In this document: positions 1-12,373 of the stretch, in pieces
How positions within the stretch are numbered: the stretch's first letter is position 1
How the letters are laid out: each line of letters opens with the position of its first letter
Source: Nannochloris sp. 'desiccata'
Taxonomy: Eukaryota; Chlorophyta; Trebouxiophyceae; Chlorellales; Chlorellaceae
Direction of reading: 5' to 3'
DNA: 64,000 nt
NCBI GenBank assembly: GCA_019044685.2
Contig: JAGTXX020000012.1
Location: forward strand, 1,488,001 to 1,552,000
Translations under genes and position numbers: made by a program
Notes under the pieces: generated by a model
Databases searched by the model: none
Told to the model about the DNA's origin: nothing
The model's input: only the letters and a program-made list of their open reading frames with translations

Positions 1-1210
1 GCATCTTCTATCCCATCATCATGACCGCCATTTTTAAGACGAATTCCTGATAAACCGTGTAACGCAGACTTATTCTGAAATGCACCAGCAGGATCACTAC
101 TACCAGCACCAGCACCTGATCGACCAAGAGGCCCAGCATTAGCTCCGCTGCCTGCATTCATTGGTAAAAGATCCTCTCCAGTGTTCTGATCGACATCCCG
201 CATAGATAATCCAAGCCTCTGCCCAGTACGTGATACTACTTTAACCCAAACAAAATCTCCCTTTGATACCATATCTTTCGCAGATCCTCTTTTTGTAGCT
301 GAGATATTGGAAGCATGAACAAGACCCTCGACTCGTCCTCTAAAGCCTTGGAGTTCTACAAAACAGCCGAAGTCCATTGCCCCGCTGACACGGCCTTTGT
401 AAATAGCGTATAGAGCAGGCTCGTCAAGTAGTTGTTGCTGCTGTTGTTGGGGAGGTGGAGAGCGGCCACGATGGGTATTACCACCCCTGTCACTACCGGC
501 ACCAAGAGAGCGGCCTCTGCTGCGACTGCGTGCTCTTCCTCTCTCCCGCTCACTATCACGGCGACCATCTCTATAATCTCTATCACCACGTCGACTACGA
601 TCGCTGCGGTCTCTACTGCGGCTACGGCGTCTTTTAGGGGAGCGACTTCGACTACGACTGCTAGGGCGCCGGTGATGCTGGCTGCCACTGCCACCTCTGT
701 CTCTGCCTCCACCTCCAGACTCTCTAGCTTTCAATTGCTCCTCCTCTTCCCGTAGTTTTCTTTTAGCTTCTCCTTCAGCAAGCATTTCATCCTCCATGGC
801 TTTTACTAAATCTTTTGTGTCGGGGATTGCAAGGCCGGCATACGGGCCGTCAATTCGAGGTGCAGGAGCACGGCGAGGAGCTCCATTTATACCCTTGTTT
901 TGACCAGGAAGCATGCGTTGGATCACTGCCCATAGTGTCTCTACTAGTGGCTCTGGGAGCTCTGCACCCTCCTTTTTTAATGCCAATCGAAATTCTTTGG
1001 GATTAGCTTTGTCTTTGCTGATCTCGATGATAAATTCAGCAAGTGTTTTATCAGCGATGCCAAGATTATTTTCGAGCTCTGTAGCATGTGAGGAATACGT
1101 CTTAGCTTTTAAGAAGACTTAGATACTAGCGTAAATTTTCAAGGCATTTTAAAATACTTACCTGTCGTGACCTTGCTTACTAATGAGAGATACTGCAGTT
1201 TCTTTAATTC
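1..1210 (-). CDS. DHX8: Pre-mRNA-splicing helicase DHX8/PRP22, N-terminal part (runs off the left edge)
   Basis: The family is the DEAH-box ATPase that releases mRNA from the spliceosome. Visible is the non-catalytic N-terminus: a DHX8-type motif (LQYLSLVSKV, then ELENNLGIADKTLAEF), a basic RS/RD-rich linker with GGGGRDRGG-like stretches, and an S1 RNA-binding domain containing GDFVWVKV and SLSMRDVDQNTGEDLLPMN, followed by GLSGIRL. The helicase core lies beyond base 1. Exon 1162..~1210 joins exon 1..1078 across an 83-base GT-AG intron (1079..1161) in phase. The start is unresolved: the obvious ATG (1218-1216) is one base out of frame with the conserved LQYLSLVSK, so either a further 5' exon exists or a base is missing from the A-run near 1200. 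Family assignment is firm; the 5' end is not. Confidence 0.9.
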
Positions 1211-1218
1211 CTCCATTT

Positions 1219-1595
1219 CATGAGCTAGTTCCTATAGTTATACCCTGGATTAATGCCTTTAAACAAAACTAAATAAAACTTGTAGAAATCATGTTTGATT
1301 TGAGGTCTCCTGAAACAAAAAGACACTTGGGCGCTGTCCACAAAAATTAATTAGCAAAAATAGAATATGCATAAAGTAGTATTTTGCCTCTTTATTCTCA
1401 TATGGCGATATTTAAGTCACAATTTTAACATATTTTAAGAAACTCTTAGAAACTGCAAGTAGACCGTGGCTGTTCTAGAGGCTCGCATTACTAAATATTT
1501 TGAAATATTGCTCTTGGTAAAATCTGTAGCTGGGTGTAGGACGTCTACAATAGTGAACTGGTGTTTTGTGTGGTAAATTGAAAGAGCCGGTTTCA
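1219..1595. promoter_or_regulatory. Divergent intergenic region between PRP22 and the Ariadne ligase
   Basis: About 380 AT-rich bases between two outward-facing genes, so it must hold both promoters. No TATA box or other motif could be assigned with confidence. A small 5' exon of the PRP22 gene may also lie here. Confidence 0.4.
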
Positions 1596-3771
1596 ATGTC
1601 GGACAACTTTAGTGACGACGAGCCTATGCTGGAAGACTCCGAGGAATATGATTATGGAGATGGCTCAGAATATGCTGGCTCTGATGACGGCATGGGAAGT
1701 TACGATTATGGCGATGCTGGAGGTAGTTCTCCGATTGCACATCTTCGAAAGGTAATTTAAATTTATGTGAAGCTATTCTAAATAAGCTTTACATGTCTTG
1801 TTAACTTCTCCTAGACCTTTTGTCGCTAGAGCAAATGCTTTCACGTTCAACAACATGCTCACTAATATTCTGATCTCTTTTGTGCCGTGCAGCCCAAATT
1901 TCTAATCTACAAGCACGCAGAGCTGGCACAGCGCCAGAAGGAGACCGTGCAACAAACTGCAGATTTGTTATGCGTTCCCCAGAATGAGGCAGCGAGAGTC
2001 CTTCGCTTCTACAAATGGTACGCTGATGTTTCCTAACTACCGTCTTTTAGTTATTTGGTTTGCCACCGTTGGCTTTATTTCTCGCCAATCTTCACTCTAT
2101 TTTTACTCTCTTCCTTTCAGGGATGCCCCCAAACTTCAAGATGAATGGTTCAGCGACCCAGACGCCGTCCGCACCCGCGTAGGCCTTGTAGAAGAAAACC
2201 CTGAAACCCGTCGAAAAGAATCAGTCTGCAACATTTGTTTCGATACGTTCCCTTTAGAAGAAATGGCTGCAGCACGATGCAAGCATTATTTCTGTAAAAC
2301 ATGCTGGCAAGGGTACGTCCATTCCGCTGTAGAATCTGGCCCTTCGTGCCTGGATCTCCGCTGCCCTGAGCCAAGTTGCAAAGCCGTGGCCCCCACTGCA
2401 CTTGTCGTAGAATGCTGTGATGAATCTCACGCTAAAAAATACCGTGAGTTTTCTCTTAGGAGCTTTGTAGATGATAATAAAAGGTTTGCGTGGTGTACTG
2501 CCCCTGGGTGCACCAATGCAGTCGAGGCTCTAGTGGAAGCTCCACGGGAGCCTCTAGACATTCATTGCTCTTGTGGCAACGCCTTTTGCTTTACATGCAA
2601 AGAAGAAGCTCATAGACCCGTAGATTGCGACACTGTCCGTCGCTGGATGGTGAAAAATAGCGCTGAAAGTGAGAATATGACCTGGATCTTAGCAAATACA
2701 AAACCGTGTCCAAAATGTACCCGCCCAATTGAGAAAAATCAAGGATGCATGCATATGACCTGTTCTCAATGCCGCCATGAATTTTGCTGGTTATGTAGTG
2801 GCCCCTGGTCTGAACACGGAGAACGCACGGGGGGGTATTACAACTGCAACACCTATAAGAAGAAAGAAGAGGCTGGCACCATTGATGAAGCAGAAGAGCA
2901 ACGACAGCATGCGAGAGCATCTTTAGAGAGATATATGCATTACTGGCAACGATGGGCAGAACATGATAAAGCTCGTCGTACAGCGATTAAACAAATGGAT
3001 CAATGGGAATCAGAATTATTAGAAACTTTGAGTGAGCGTACCTCCACTCCGGTAAGTCAACTCAGATTTGTACTGGATGCTTGGAAGGAGGTAGTCTCTT
3101 GTAGAAGAGTTCTTAAATGGACATATGCAGTCGGGTATTACTCGTTTGATGAGCCTGAAAGAGGGGCAAACCAAGCTGATAAAGATTTACTTAATGCCCA
3201 CAAAGAATTTTTTGAGTTTACCCAACAAGAAGCTGAGAACGCTCTTGAGAGAATGAACCACAAAGTAGAGAAACAACTACAAGCCTTTATACGGGAAGAT
3301 GGGAATGCACCTATAGACCCTACTGTATGGGCTACATTTAGAGAAGAGTTAATTGGATTGACGGATGTTACACGCATTCAGTTTGCGAAATTAGTTGATT
3401 TCTTAGAAAAAGGTCTCGATGAAGGACTTGCCGAATTTAGAGGTGCGACTAATCCTTGGGCGTCTTCTTCTGGACAGGAACCGAACGAAGAAGAAGAAGA
3501 AGAAAATGCGAATGCAGCGAGTGGATCTGGTGGGGCTGGCCCTAGTCGTCGTCCTGCTGCTCAACCACTGAGCCCTCCAGGTGAGCAAGGTGGTGGTGGT
3601 GGTGCCGCTGCTCGTAGGAGTACCAGGCTATCGAAGAAACAACGTGGTAGTGGGGATGATGAAGCTGGAGGTAGTGAAGGGAAGGTATGGATGTGTGAGA
3701 CGTGTACATTTGTGAATGAATTTGGATCAAAGAGGTGTGAAATGTGTCAATTGGCGAAAAAGAAAACTTGA
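1596..3771 (+). CDS. Ariadne-type RBR E3 ubiquitin ligase with C-terminal RanBP2 zinc finger
   Basis: RBR ligase that passes ubiquitin through a catalytic cysteine. Exons 1596..1751, 1893..2017 and 2121..3771 splice in frame to 643 aa. Order: acidic N-terminus (MSDNFSDDEP), RING1 from C130 (CNICF...CKHYFCKTC), IBR, RING2 from C290 (CPKC) with the catalytic cysteine at about C303 in NQGCMHMTC, a helical Ariadne domain (about 345-500), an acidic/Gly-rich linker, and a final W-x-C-x2-C...C-x2-C RanBP2-type finger (about 615-640) that in other proteins can bind ubiquitin. The start is the first ATG giving the acidic Ariadne N-terminus. A C-terminal RanBP2 finger is known from some plant ARI proteins. 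It converges on the ZIP transporter, with 130 bases between stops. Confidence 0.93.
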
Positions 3772-3901
3772 AGAAGGTTAGCCAAGGAGTGAATGGTGAT
3801 GTCGGTGGGGTAAGAAAAAACTGTCTTATACGTGTAAGCATCAGAAGGTATATTGAATCATAGCACTGTGTTAAATAATCAGACTAATAATAAATAAGAA
3901 T

Positions 3902-5052
3902 CTAATGATGGTGTCCCCACATAAGCAAAGCAGGCAGCACAGATCCAGCTGCTACCGCTCCCAATTGCTCCACGCTAAACTTGCCAGTTGCATGCGATTG
4001 CAACTCTGGTAGAATATGCATTGTACTCGCATGTAAAAACGTACCCCCGCTGAATAAAATAGCTAAAGAAACAGCAGTGGGGGTCGTAAACATCGGCACA
4101 GCACTCAGCAAAGTATAGGTGACGAGCGACGAGGCTGGGGCGGTTGCTGAAAATATAATCAAAGTTCTTTGCGCCTTTGCCCACGGCCACCTACAACTTT
4201 GCAAATACGAAGTTAAGCCAAAAGCCATGGGTGCTTTATGCAATACCATTGCTGCACCGACTACAAAGCTTAACGCTGCGTTGCCAGATAAAAACGCAGA
4301 GCCTAGGGCGAGGCCATCTGAGGCGCAATGAACGAGAAGGCCCAGCACAGCACGATCAGCTGCCGAGGTGGTTCCAAGGCCCAAAAGATTCGTTACACTA
4401 GCAACAGCACCTAATTTTCCTTTACTGTTATCTGAAGAAGGAATCACGTGCCCAGAAACAGGGGTGTCAGCACTGGGATTAACACCGGAGACAGTACCAA
4501 CAGCGGCGGCAGTGCCGGCGTTGGAGGAAGGTTTTTCTGGAGGGGCCAGCGTATCATCATCACTGCAGTGAGCATGGCCTACATGATGATGGTGGTGATG
4601 ATGGTGTTCATGCGATTGTGCTTGGTCTAAAAACATCATGAGTAAGAATCCAGCAACGAGAGCAAGGCCAGCGAGCCCTGCAGGTGGTGCAGCCGTGGCG
4701 GTACCGTCATCATGAAGATGGCCGCCGTCGTCGTCGTGATGATGGTGATCATGCCCATCGGCATCTCCTATCTGTAGGAATAAAATCATTGCATTCGAGG
4801 CTCAAAAATTTGATCTTAATAGACTAGGAATTCAGGAGCAAGTCATCTACTTACGTCGTTAAAGGCGTGGAATCCTTCAGGAATTACTACAGCTAGTGCG
4901 CTTCCTAGTAAAAGGCCACCGCCTAGGGCAGATATCAGTTGCAATTTGGATTCTCTGACTGTGATATAATACGGTATGTAGCCTGCTCCAAGTGCTCCGA
5001 AGAACATTAGAAATAATGTGGCAAGTAAACCTGCAGTCCCATCCGAAGCCAT
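3902..5052 (-). CDS. ZIP-family metal transporter, ZIP9 (SLC39A9)-like
   Basis: Predicted zinc transporter of the ZIP9 subfamily, a Golgi/plasma-membrane type in animals. Exon 1 (4855..5052) and exon 2 (3902..4771) join in phase 0 around an 83-base GT-AG intron to give 355 aa. The N-terminal helix ends in GLLLGSALAVVIPEG, the family's TM2 signature. Between TM helices are His-rich loops (HDHHHHDDD, SHEHHHHHHHH), typical metal-binding loops. The metal-path helices appear as HCASDGLALG and HKAPMAFGL, and the protein ends WGHHH like ZIP9 members. Start at the only ATG of exon 1. Direction of transport and substrate are inferred from the family. Confidence 0.9.
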
Positions 5053-5274
5053 TCTGAGGACTAGTCTGATGCTGCTATATGCCAGCTAAATTTTAGTATT
5101 GGTGAATTCAAATTTGTAGGCGCTTGCAGCGTGTTGAGTGGGACAAATTGGTTTCAGCAAAAAATACCCATTTCGGAGCTCCCAGTGTTTCAGCGAACTT
5201 TAAAGGCTTTTGTGGCCTGCATTCTGTCATTATTAATTTTACAAAATTACAAATACCCGATTAAACGGGCCAGG

Positions 5275-6554
5275 ATGGCCTCTCTATCCCTGCAGGTCAA
5301 GTATGGGTCGACAATGATCTCCCTTGATCAGTTTAACGAAAGCTCTACTCTCCTGCAGCTCCAAACGGCTATCGAAGACGCCATCGGAGTGATGACACGT
5401 AAGCAAAAGCTTCTATGCAAAGGCAAAGTCCTGACTGCGCTGTCTCCAAAAACCACTCTCAAAGAAGCAAACGTCAGCAATGGCGCCAAAATAATGCTCC
5501 TAACTACAGCAGGAGGATCCCAGAGCCAGGGTGCAACAGCACTTCAAGCATCCCAAAAGGCCAAAATGGAAGCTTTAAAAGAACGGTTAAAATCTTCAAA
5601 CAACAACAGACCGACGTCTTCGTCATCTTCCCTGGCAACGACGTTGCAAGCACGGATTGACGCTTGGAGCAAAACAGGCATTGCAGCACTACGAGACTTA
5701 AAATTAACTGAAATCCCTATTGAAGTATTTACAGACACCTCCTGTTGTGAGAATATCAGAGTGTTAGATCTCGGTGGCAATAATTTTTCATCTCTCTCTC
5801 CGTCAATATTAAATTTGAAAAACCTTCAAAAGCTACGTCTTAGTCTGAATTTACTAAGAAATGATGGCATGCCATGGCAAGCAATGTGTTCTATGAAACA
5901 GTTAATAGTCTTAGCGCTTGATCATAATAAATTAACAGAAGTTCCGGAGTGTATTTGTAGCTTGCTCAATCTACAAAAACTCACTCTTGATCACAACGAC
6001 ATTGCTAGCCTACCTGAAAATGCATTTTCTGGTTTAGAATCTCTTAGAGCTCTGACCCTGAATTCAAATAAACTGACTGAACTATCTATTAGTCTTTCTG
6101 AATGCTCGCTCCTAGAAGAGCTCGATGCCTCCAAGAATAAAATCTCTAAAGTGCCACCAGAATTTGGAAATTTAACCGCCTTGAAAACTTTGCTCCTGGA
6201 CGATAACCAGTGCGATTCAATTTTTTTTTTTCCAGCTATGTTCAGATATGGATGCTCTTAATTATTTGTATAGTCTATCTTACACCATAAACGAATCCTT
6301 CCCTCAATCTTTCTCTATGCAGAATCTCTTGTATTCCTACTGAGCTCCTCGCTGGCGCCTCTTCGCTCTCAACGCTGTCCATTCACAACTGCCCAATCAC
6401 TGTAGAAGGCTTTCGAGAGACACCAGGGTTTGAACAATTTGAAGCAAGAAGACGGAAGAAATATGATAAACAAGTGAATATGAAAGTATTGGGTCAAGGC
6501 AGTGGGTTTGACGAGGGTGTGGACGTCCATGAATGGGAGCATTGGAAAAATTAG
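5275..6554 (+). CDS. Ubiquitin-like domain plus leucine-rich repeat protein
   Basis: Exons 5275..6209 and 6323..6554 (113-base GT-AG intron) give 388 aa. Residues about 3-80 look like a ubiquitin fold (LQVKYGSTMISL ... KLLCKGKV ... NGAKIMLL). From about 145 there are eight or nine LRRs of the small intracellular type (LxxLxLxxNxLxxLP). The splice exactly completes an LRR (LLLDDNQ/ISCIPTELL). The C-terminus (PGFEQFEARRRKKYDKQ) resembles LRRC57 and the plant LRR/ubiquitin-like protein At2g30105. The start is the first ATG; upstream codons in the same frame lack an ATG. Function unknown in the family; a scaffold or ubiquitin-pathway adaptor is only an inference. Confidence 0.85.
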
Positions 6555-6885
6555 CAGAATGTAGTTAATTAATAACTCAACTATACATGATACTATCTTT
6601 ACTGCATTTTTTTCTATACTCGGTGTGAATGAGGACAAAATGAAGAAAAGAAGATAATGGGCTCTCTGTTGCAAGTCAAAAAGTTGGTCTGATAATAGCA
6701 AAGGAAAGAACACCAAAAAGAAAACAGAGGCAAAAACTTCTGTTCATATTAATAAAGTCGGAAAAAGGATCTGGTTCAATGTATATATTGCGTTAATTCC
6801 ATCAAAATTGTTTGTTCTATTCTATTGTATTAGCTGGATTAATTGTCTATAACCCTAAAAGTTTTTGTTTACAAACGCACAGGTC
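6555..6885. other. Intergenic, convergent 3' ends
   Basis: Spacer of 331 bases between two stop codons facing each other; AT-rich, presumably the two 3' UTRs. No gene, repeat or RNA recognised. Confidence 0.5.
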
Positions 6886-8541
6886 TCAAGGCGCCGGGGC
6901 CGGGGCAGGAGCAAGAGAACTAGAATTAGCATTGCTACGTGGCGGCGGAGGACTGGGCGGTGGTGGATACACTACAGGACGGGGTGGTGGAGGTGAAGGA
7001 TTTCTCATAGCACCAGAAATACACGTTCCCTTTGTCCTTGTCCACCCCTCGCTGGTCTTCAAACTACAATACTTGCTCACAGCATTCCACGTCCATGCTG
7101 CACATTTTGGCTTTTTTCTACACACTTCTCCACACGCCCCCGCAGCTTTGGTAATTGTTCTTGTCAAATCTGCTCCATTGAAACAGACTTCGTATTTCAC
7201 ATCGACTATCTGTCTAGTAGGGGTGGAGTATTCCCTCCAATTATTTAAAGAAAGTGTATCATCTATCCACGTACGCCAAAATCCTACTTTAGTATAAAAG
7301 CCTATTGCAGGATTGCCACCGCAAACTCGAGTCATCCCATAACTAACGATACCTATTTGCACGTCTTGCCGCATTCTACTGCCAGTATAAGAAGGACCTC
7401 CGAGTAAGAGAGGGCCTCCGCTATCCCCAACACAACTATCAAGTCCGCTTGAATCTGGTGCCAAGCCGACTGCCACATGATCTTTTTCTATCTTGAACGG
7501 CTTTTGACCTTCTTCAGGGTCAGCGTATAGCGCAGCCCAACGTTGTAGTTTTTTGTAACTGACGCCAGGAAGACGTGCCCAACGCAATCGTGTCGTTGCG
7601 CTCCCAGGGCCAGTTTGGCCCCACCCGGCCACGACAAATAAATCTGAAGAATTGAAATTTTTTGAAGAAGTAAGAGCTACTTTGGGTTTTTTACTCGCTT
7701 TTCTTAGCAAGAGCAACGCAATGTCACCATATCTACCAGTAAAAGTGGTGGGAGCATACGCTTTGGGTCGAGCAAGGCCTCCAACGGCAATTATATTTTC
7801 TGCAGTGACTGTGCTGACATCTGCTGCTCCTATGACTGCATAAATTTCTATGCTACGGGTGGTTCCATTGGCAGTAAATACACAATGAGCTGCAGTTAGA
7901 ACGACACGGGGTGCTATAAGAGTGCCACCACACAAGTGCCATTTCCTTTTTATTTTCATTTTAATGTAAGTGGCATAAGGGAACTGGGTTTTACTGGCAA
8001 GAGTGCCATTAGAGATGCGAGCTATGCTTGCGCGTCCAGAGGTTCTACTAGAACCAAATTGATCACTGTTTCATAGTGAGTAAAGGAATTTATACGGGTT
8101 AGTGATGAGAATTGATTACAAAAAAAGACAATGAAGATAATAACTTCTGTCCCGACAGTGTCCGAGGGGGCGGTGGGAATGGCACAAAGAAATGTAGCCA
8201 TGACAGAGAAACCTTACAACTTCAACGTATTGCTGGACGTACCTAAATTCTGAGGTCTTTTCATTATCTGAAGAGCCAGCAAGGATATCTAATAGCTGCG
8301 CTGTTGAGAACGCAGCTTGTAGTGCAGATTGAGCTCTAATTGAAACCACTACAGGGCGCTCATTTTGTACTCCGACACCTGCATAAATAATTCATAGAAT
8401 CCCTTCAATGCTTTGGAAACCAAAGATCGTTTGGTATACCTCAGAAGGAACGCGGCCTTTACCTGCTACACATGTCGAAAAATGCAGCCCCAGGACCGCA
8501 ATTACCGCTACCCTCAACACCAGTCCGCAATTAACCATCAT
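6886..8541 (-). CDS. Secreted trypsin-like (S1A) serine protease with C-terminal PAN/apple domain
   Basis: Exons 8463..8541, 8243..8378 and 6886..8065 join in frame to 464 aa. Residues 1-26 form a signal peptide (exon 1 is almost only that). A pro-region follows, then a likely activation cleavage at R88/ISNG and an S1A fold with the triad H132 (TAAHC), D186 (YGDIALLLL) and S287 (GDSGGP). After the protease (WRTWID helix) comes a Cys-rich PAN/apple-like domain (VCFNGADL ... CAAWTWN ... YCSLKTSEGW), then a Pro-rich tail ending SLAPAPAPAP. All three catalytic residues are present, so it should be active. The substrate is unknown; a secreted or cell-wall role is inferred. The PAN domain probably binds protein or carbohydrate. 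Confidence 0.88.
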
Positions 8542-8916
8542 TTGCTATATCATGATTCTACCCAACACAAAGAAGAAACGCTGTGGTGAATGCCGAACAC
8601 CCCTCTTATGATTGTATTAAAATTGCACGCGTCTTAAGCCAGTGCCACAGAGCTTGGGATCTTTACTCTGGATATGTGTTAATCAGGTGTTGAATTCCTA
8701 ACTGATGAATTTGTGAGTGCTAACAAAGCTTATGCTTGCATCTTAAAATCTTACTCTACTCCTTTTGGGCACCCACCTCGACGCTGTGCTTTGCAAAGCG
8801 AATGAGTGCTTGCCATGGCAGTTATAGTTTTAATCCTTATGGTCCCGCACTCTCATTACGACCGACACATTACAGGATACTACTTAAATAATACATCTGA
8901 AGACAACTTAATACCC
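8542..8916. other. Intergenic between two leftward genes
   Basis: 375 bases between the coiled-coil gene's stop and the protease start; it should hold the protease promoter. A good GT donor (GTAAGG) overlaps the coiled-coil stop, but no convincing downstream exon was found. Confidence 0.4.
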
Positions 8917-11900
8917 TTACTTCTGTAACAACCCATCGACTAAAGCAGCGAGGCTTTGCTTCTCTGCCTCTTTTTCAACAAGTTCCTTCTCAAGTGCTGC
9001 AATTCTCGCCTTGTATGTTTCTTTTGACGCAGCAAATTTATCATTTTCTGCACGATATTGACGCAACGCGCTTTCATATCCTTGCAATTCTACTTGAAGA
9101 GTGCAAATTTCTTCCTCCTTCCGCCCAACTTCGGCAACCTTGCGCTCTCGGGCAGCCTGGGCTAAATGCGCTCTATGCACGGCGTCATCATACTGCCTTG
9201 CCATAGCAGCATGTTTGTCTTTCCAGGCTGAAACTTCACTTTCTTTCCTAACCAGAGCTTGCTCAGCTCTACTTGATTCAGCTGCGAACTTAGTTGCCCA
9301 TTTTGTTTCGAGTTCTTGAAGACGTGCACCAGCATCAAAAGCACGCTGCTCAGCGAGACGTTCAGATTCTTTAGCAGCTTCCGCTTCTATTTTGAAAGCA
9401 GCAGCGCCTTGCTGGGCTGCAGCAATTGCAGCTTGAGAAGCTGACAGTTCAGCCTCGAGCTGGGCAATCCGTTTGACATGCCCACCTTCTTCTGCTAGCC
9501 TTGTTCTTAAAGCATCAGCCCCACGCCTCAGTGCTGCAGCTTCAATTTTCAGAGGAGCGTACTTTTCACGGTATAATGTATCAAACTGGGAGTGGATTTG
9601 TGCACGGCCAGAGCGTAAACGTTCAGACTCACTTTTCAACATTGCATTTTCTGCTTGTAATTTTATTATGGCTGCAGAATGACGATCCTGTAGCTCGGCA
9701 ATGGTGCCTTGATATCCAGAAAGTAAGCTTGCAGCATCATTACGTTCGGATTCTAAATCAGCAATCTTTTGGCGCAAGGACGCTACCTCAAGGGCAGGGA
9801 CAGAAGAAGGACGAGAAGCTGCCGCTGCCTCTGCGAGCGCAAGTGAACTCCTAGTAACAACACTAGGAGGAGCAAAACGAGTGGTGCCATGAGATGCAGA
9901 AGCATTATCCAGCGTATCAGTACTCTTCGTGCCCCCACGAGGTGCCAACAACGGCGTTTCTTGACCAGGAGCTGTCCTCTCACCATCTTCATCAAAGCCA
10001 GCCAAATCCAAAATCGCAGCCCCACCGCTGTTTGGTGTTGCAGATAAAGAAGAATGACGACGAGCGACTGGTTTCGGTCTTTCTTCAGTGGACGCTGCAG
10101 CTAAAGCACGGGCAGTTGGCATTCCAATTCCAGCAGCAGCAGGGGTGGAGGGCTTGTTATCATTGTTTTCCTGTTGAGGCGTGTTGGCATCCAGTGCTTC
10201 GAGTAAAGCTTGAACGTCTCCTTTAAATTGGAATGTAGCATCTTCATCACTAGTAATTGAAATGCTAGAAGTAGCAGAAATTCGTTTCTTATTACCAGTA
10301 TAGGTAACAGCAGTCACAGGGGTTTGTAACTTTTCAGCTGCCGCGTGAAGCTTCTCAGCAAGTTTGATTCCTTCAGACGCTGCACTGGCACCACCAGTAG
10401 AAGGAGTCCGAAGCCCAGCTGCAGCAGCCATCCCCAAAGAAGGCCTTCGTGTGGTGATAGAAGGAGGGGTTGGATGGGAAGGGGTGCCAGCAAAGAGGGG
10501 GTTGTTGCTGATCGCACTGTTGGAAGAGACTGCTGGGGAGCTTTCACCGGGAGCTGCTGCAAGAGGAAGGACGGGATGAAGAGCCAAAGGATTGCTGCTC
10601 ATTGTAGGAGAAGATTCTTCTTCTTCTTTCTTCTCAGTCTCTGTAGATTTCTTTGCACTCTCGATCTCCACATTCACTCCAGCGTTACTTGGACTAAACG
10701 AAGCTCTATGCTGCCTCACTCGCAAAGGCGTCACCCCTTGTCGCAAGGCTTCAACCTTAAACCGACTACTTCTACGAACTCCACTGCCACTAGACCTACT
10801 ATCACTACTATTGGCACCACCACCGCTGCTGTGGTCGCTGTTGTTCTCATTAACAGCACTGAACGATACTCTACGAGGTACAGTGGTTGCCATAGCGGCA
10901 ATTGAACCAGCTCCAGTACCAGGCGTATTCATGTCACCCATGACGACATCTTCATCCCCATCGTAATTAGTACCAACACATGTAGTGGTACGAGCGATAG
11001 TAGCAGTAGTCGTGGGGATGGTGGGAAGCGGGGAAGCCATTAATACAGTCGCCTCTTCGCTAGGAAGGTTTTGCAGATCGAGAGCAGCAACAGCAGCAGG
11101 TGCAGTCACTGCAACAGCAAGATGTTCATCCTTATTTTCTCCCTCTTGGTTCAATTGATATTTAGCAGCCAGAGCAGCTTCAATTTGAGCAGGTGACAGT
11201 CCAGAGTTGTTGCTCCTGTTGGCGTCATATCGCTGTCGCAGCTGCTGCATTCCTGCCGAGGTTCTGGGTAAAGGGGAGGCAGGGGTATTGGCAGGAGCAC
11301 CAGGAGTTTGTGGTAAAGACCGCATTGGAGGTGTGCGAGATTCTTCTTTAGGCTTTTGTTTTGCAGGGGTACCAGCACGTAAATCATGTTGTTGAGGTGC
11401 ACGTGCTTTGTTGCCAATAGGAGAGTAGCGTTCAATTTTTGGAGAAGCGACAGCTGCCTTTTCATGCAAGGAAGCTGGGATATTCGCCATATTCATTCTA
11501 GCTACTCGTTGCTGCAAAGAGTCTAAAGAAGACGACTCGAACGGTTTTGCAGAGGGCCTCCTGGAAGCAGGCTTGGGCAAGGGGACATACGCTGGCGCTG
11601 GTGCTGGAGCAATGGCAGTAGCAGAAACCACTGCATTTTTTGTTGCATTAGAGGACAAAGAAGACGATTTCAACGCTTTAAGGGCATTTTGCAGGGAAGA
11701 TAGGTCGTCAGTAGAGGTAGACAAGTGACTTGTAGCAGACTGATAAAGCTCAGATGCTACGCTGGTTCGGTTGAATTGTGGCAGTTGCTGGACGGTAGGC
11801 CCAGAAGCTGCACTCTCCTCTTCTTCTTCCTTTCTAATAGTTCTTTTGGTGGATACATAGCTGGATGTGTTTGATTTGGGTCCAGGCAAAGGGGAAGAAA

Positions 11901-12373
11901 TATTCGCTTGAGTTGCTGCCGGTGTCTTGTTTGGAAACATCACAGAGGGAAATCGTGTGGCCTCCCTCTTTGATGCAATTCCTGAGCTTGTAGCGGGCGA
12001 CATTACAGCTCCAATCAATATATTGGAGTCATCGTTGTTGTTTTCTATCGCTGCAAAACGTTGGCTACGGCGTCTTGTTTGGACAGATGATGCATCCAAC
12101 ACGTTCGCCTTGCTGCGCAAGCTGGATCTGGTCGAAACATTTACTGCAGAAATATTTGACTGCAGCACACTTTCTGCATCGACGTTGTTTCTGAAAAAGG
12201 CGCCTGCAAGAACAATATCGTTACAAATGCCAGTTAGTTGCGTGAAAACTATTCTCTACCTTCCAAGAAAGCTTCTGAAATCAACGTGAGAAATATCTAA
12301 TATTGTCGATTATGCTATAATGAGAACACCCACCAGCATCGACGAATGAATCCTCCGGCTGTCTCGCATCCAT
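8917..12373 (-). CDS. Large Ser/Ala-rich protein with C-terminal coiled coil (TACC-like layout)
   Basis: Exons 12334..12373, 12260..12274 (a 15-base microexon) and 8917..12203 join in frame to 1113 aa starting MDARQPEDSF. Residues to about 790 are low-complexity, Ser/Thr/Ala/Pro-rich, with several basic TP/SP sites (TPLRVRQHR, SLGMAAAAG) that could be kinase sites. From about 800 to the end there is an almost continuous coiled coil (SLRQKIADLESERNDA ... KARIAALEKELVEKEAEK). A long disordered N-terminus with a roughly 300-residue C-terminal coil recalls TACC-type or other centrosome/spindle proteins, but no diagnostic motif was seen, so the function is unassigned. The microexon model rests on perfect frame joining. 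Confidence 0.75.

Noticed and set aside
432..755. Plus- and minus-strand ORFs over the PRP22 linker
   Set aside because: Shadows of the RS-rich coding region in other frames.
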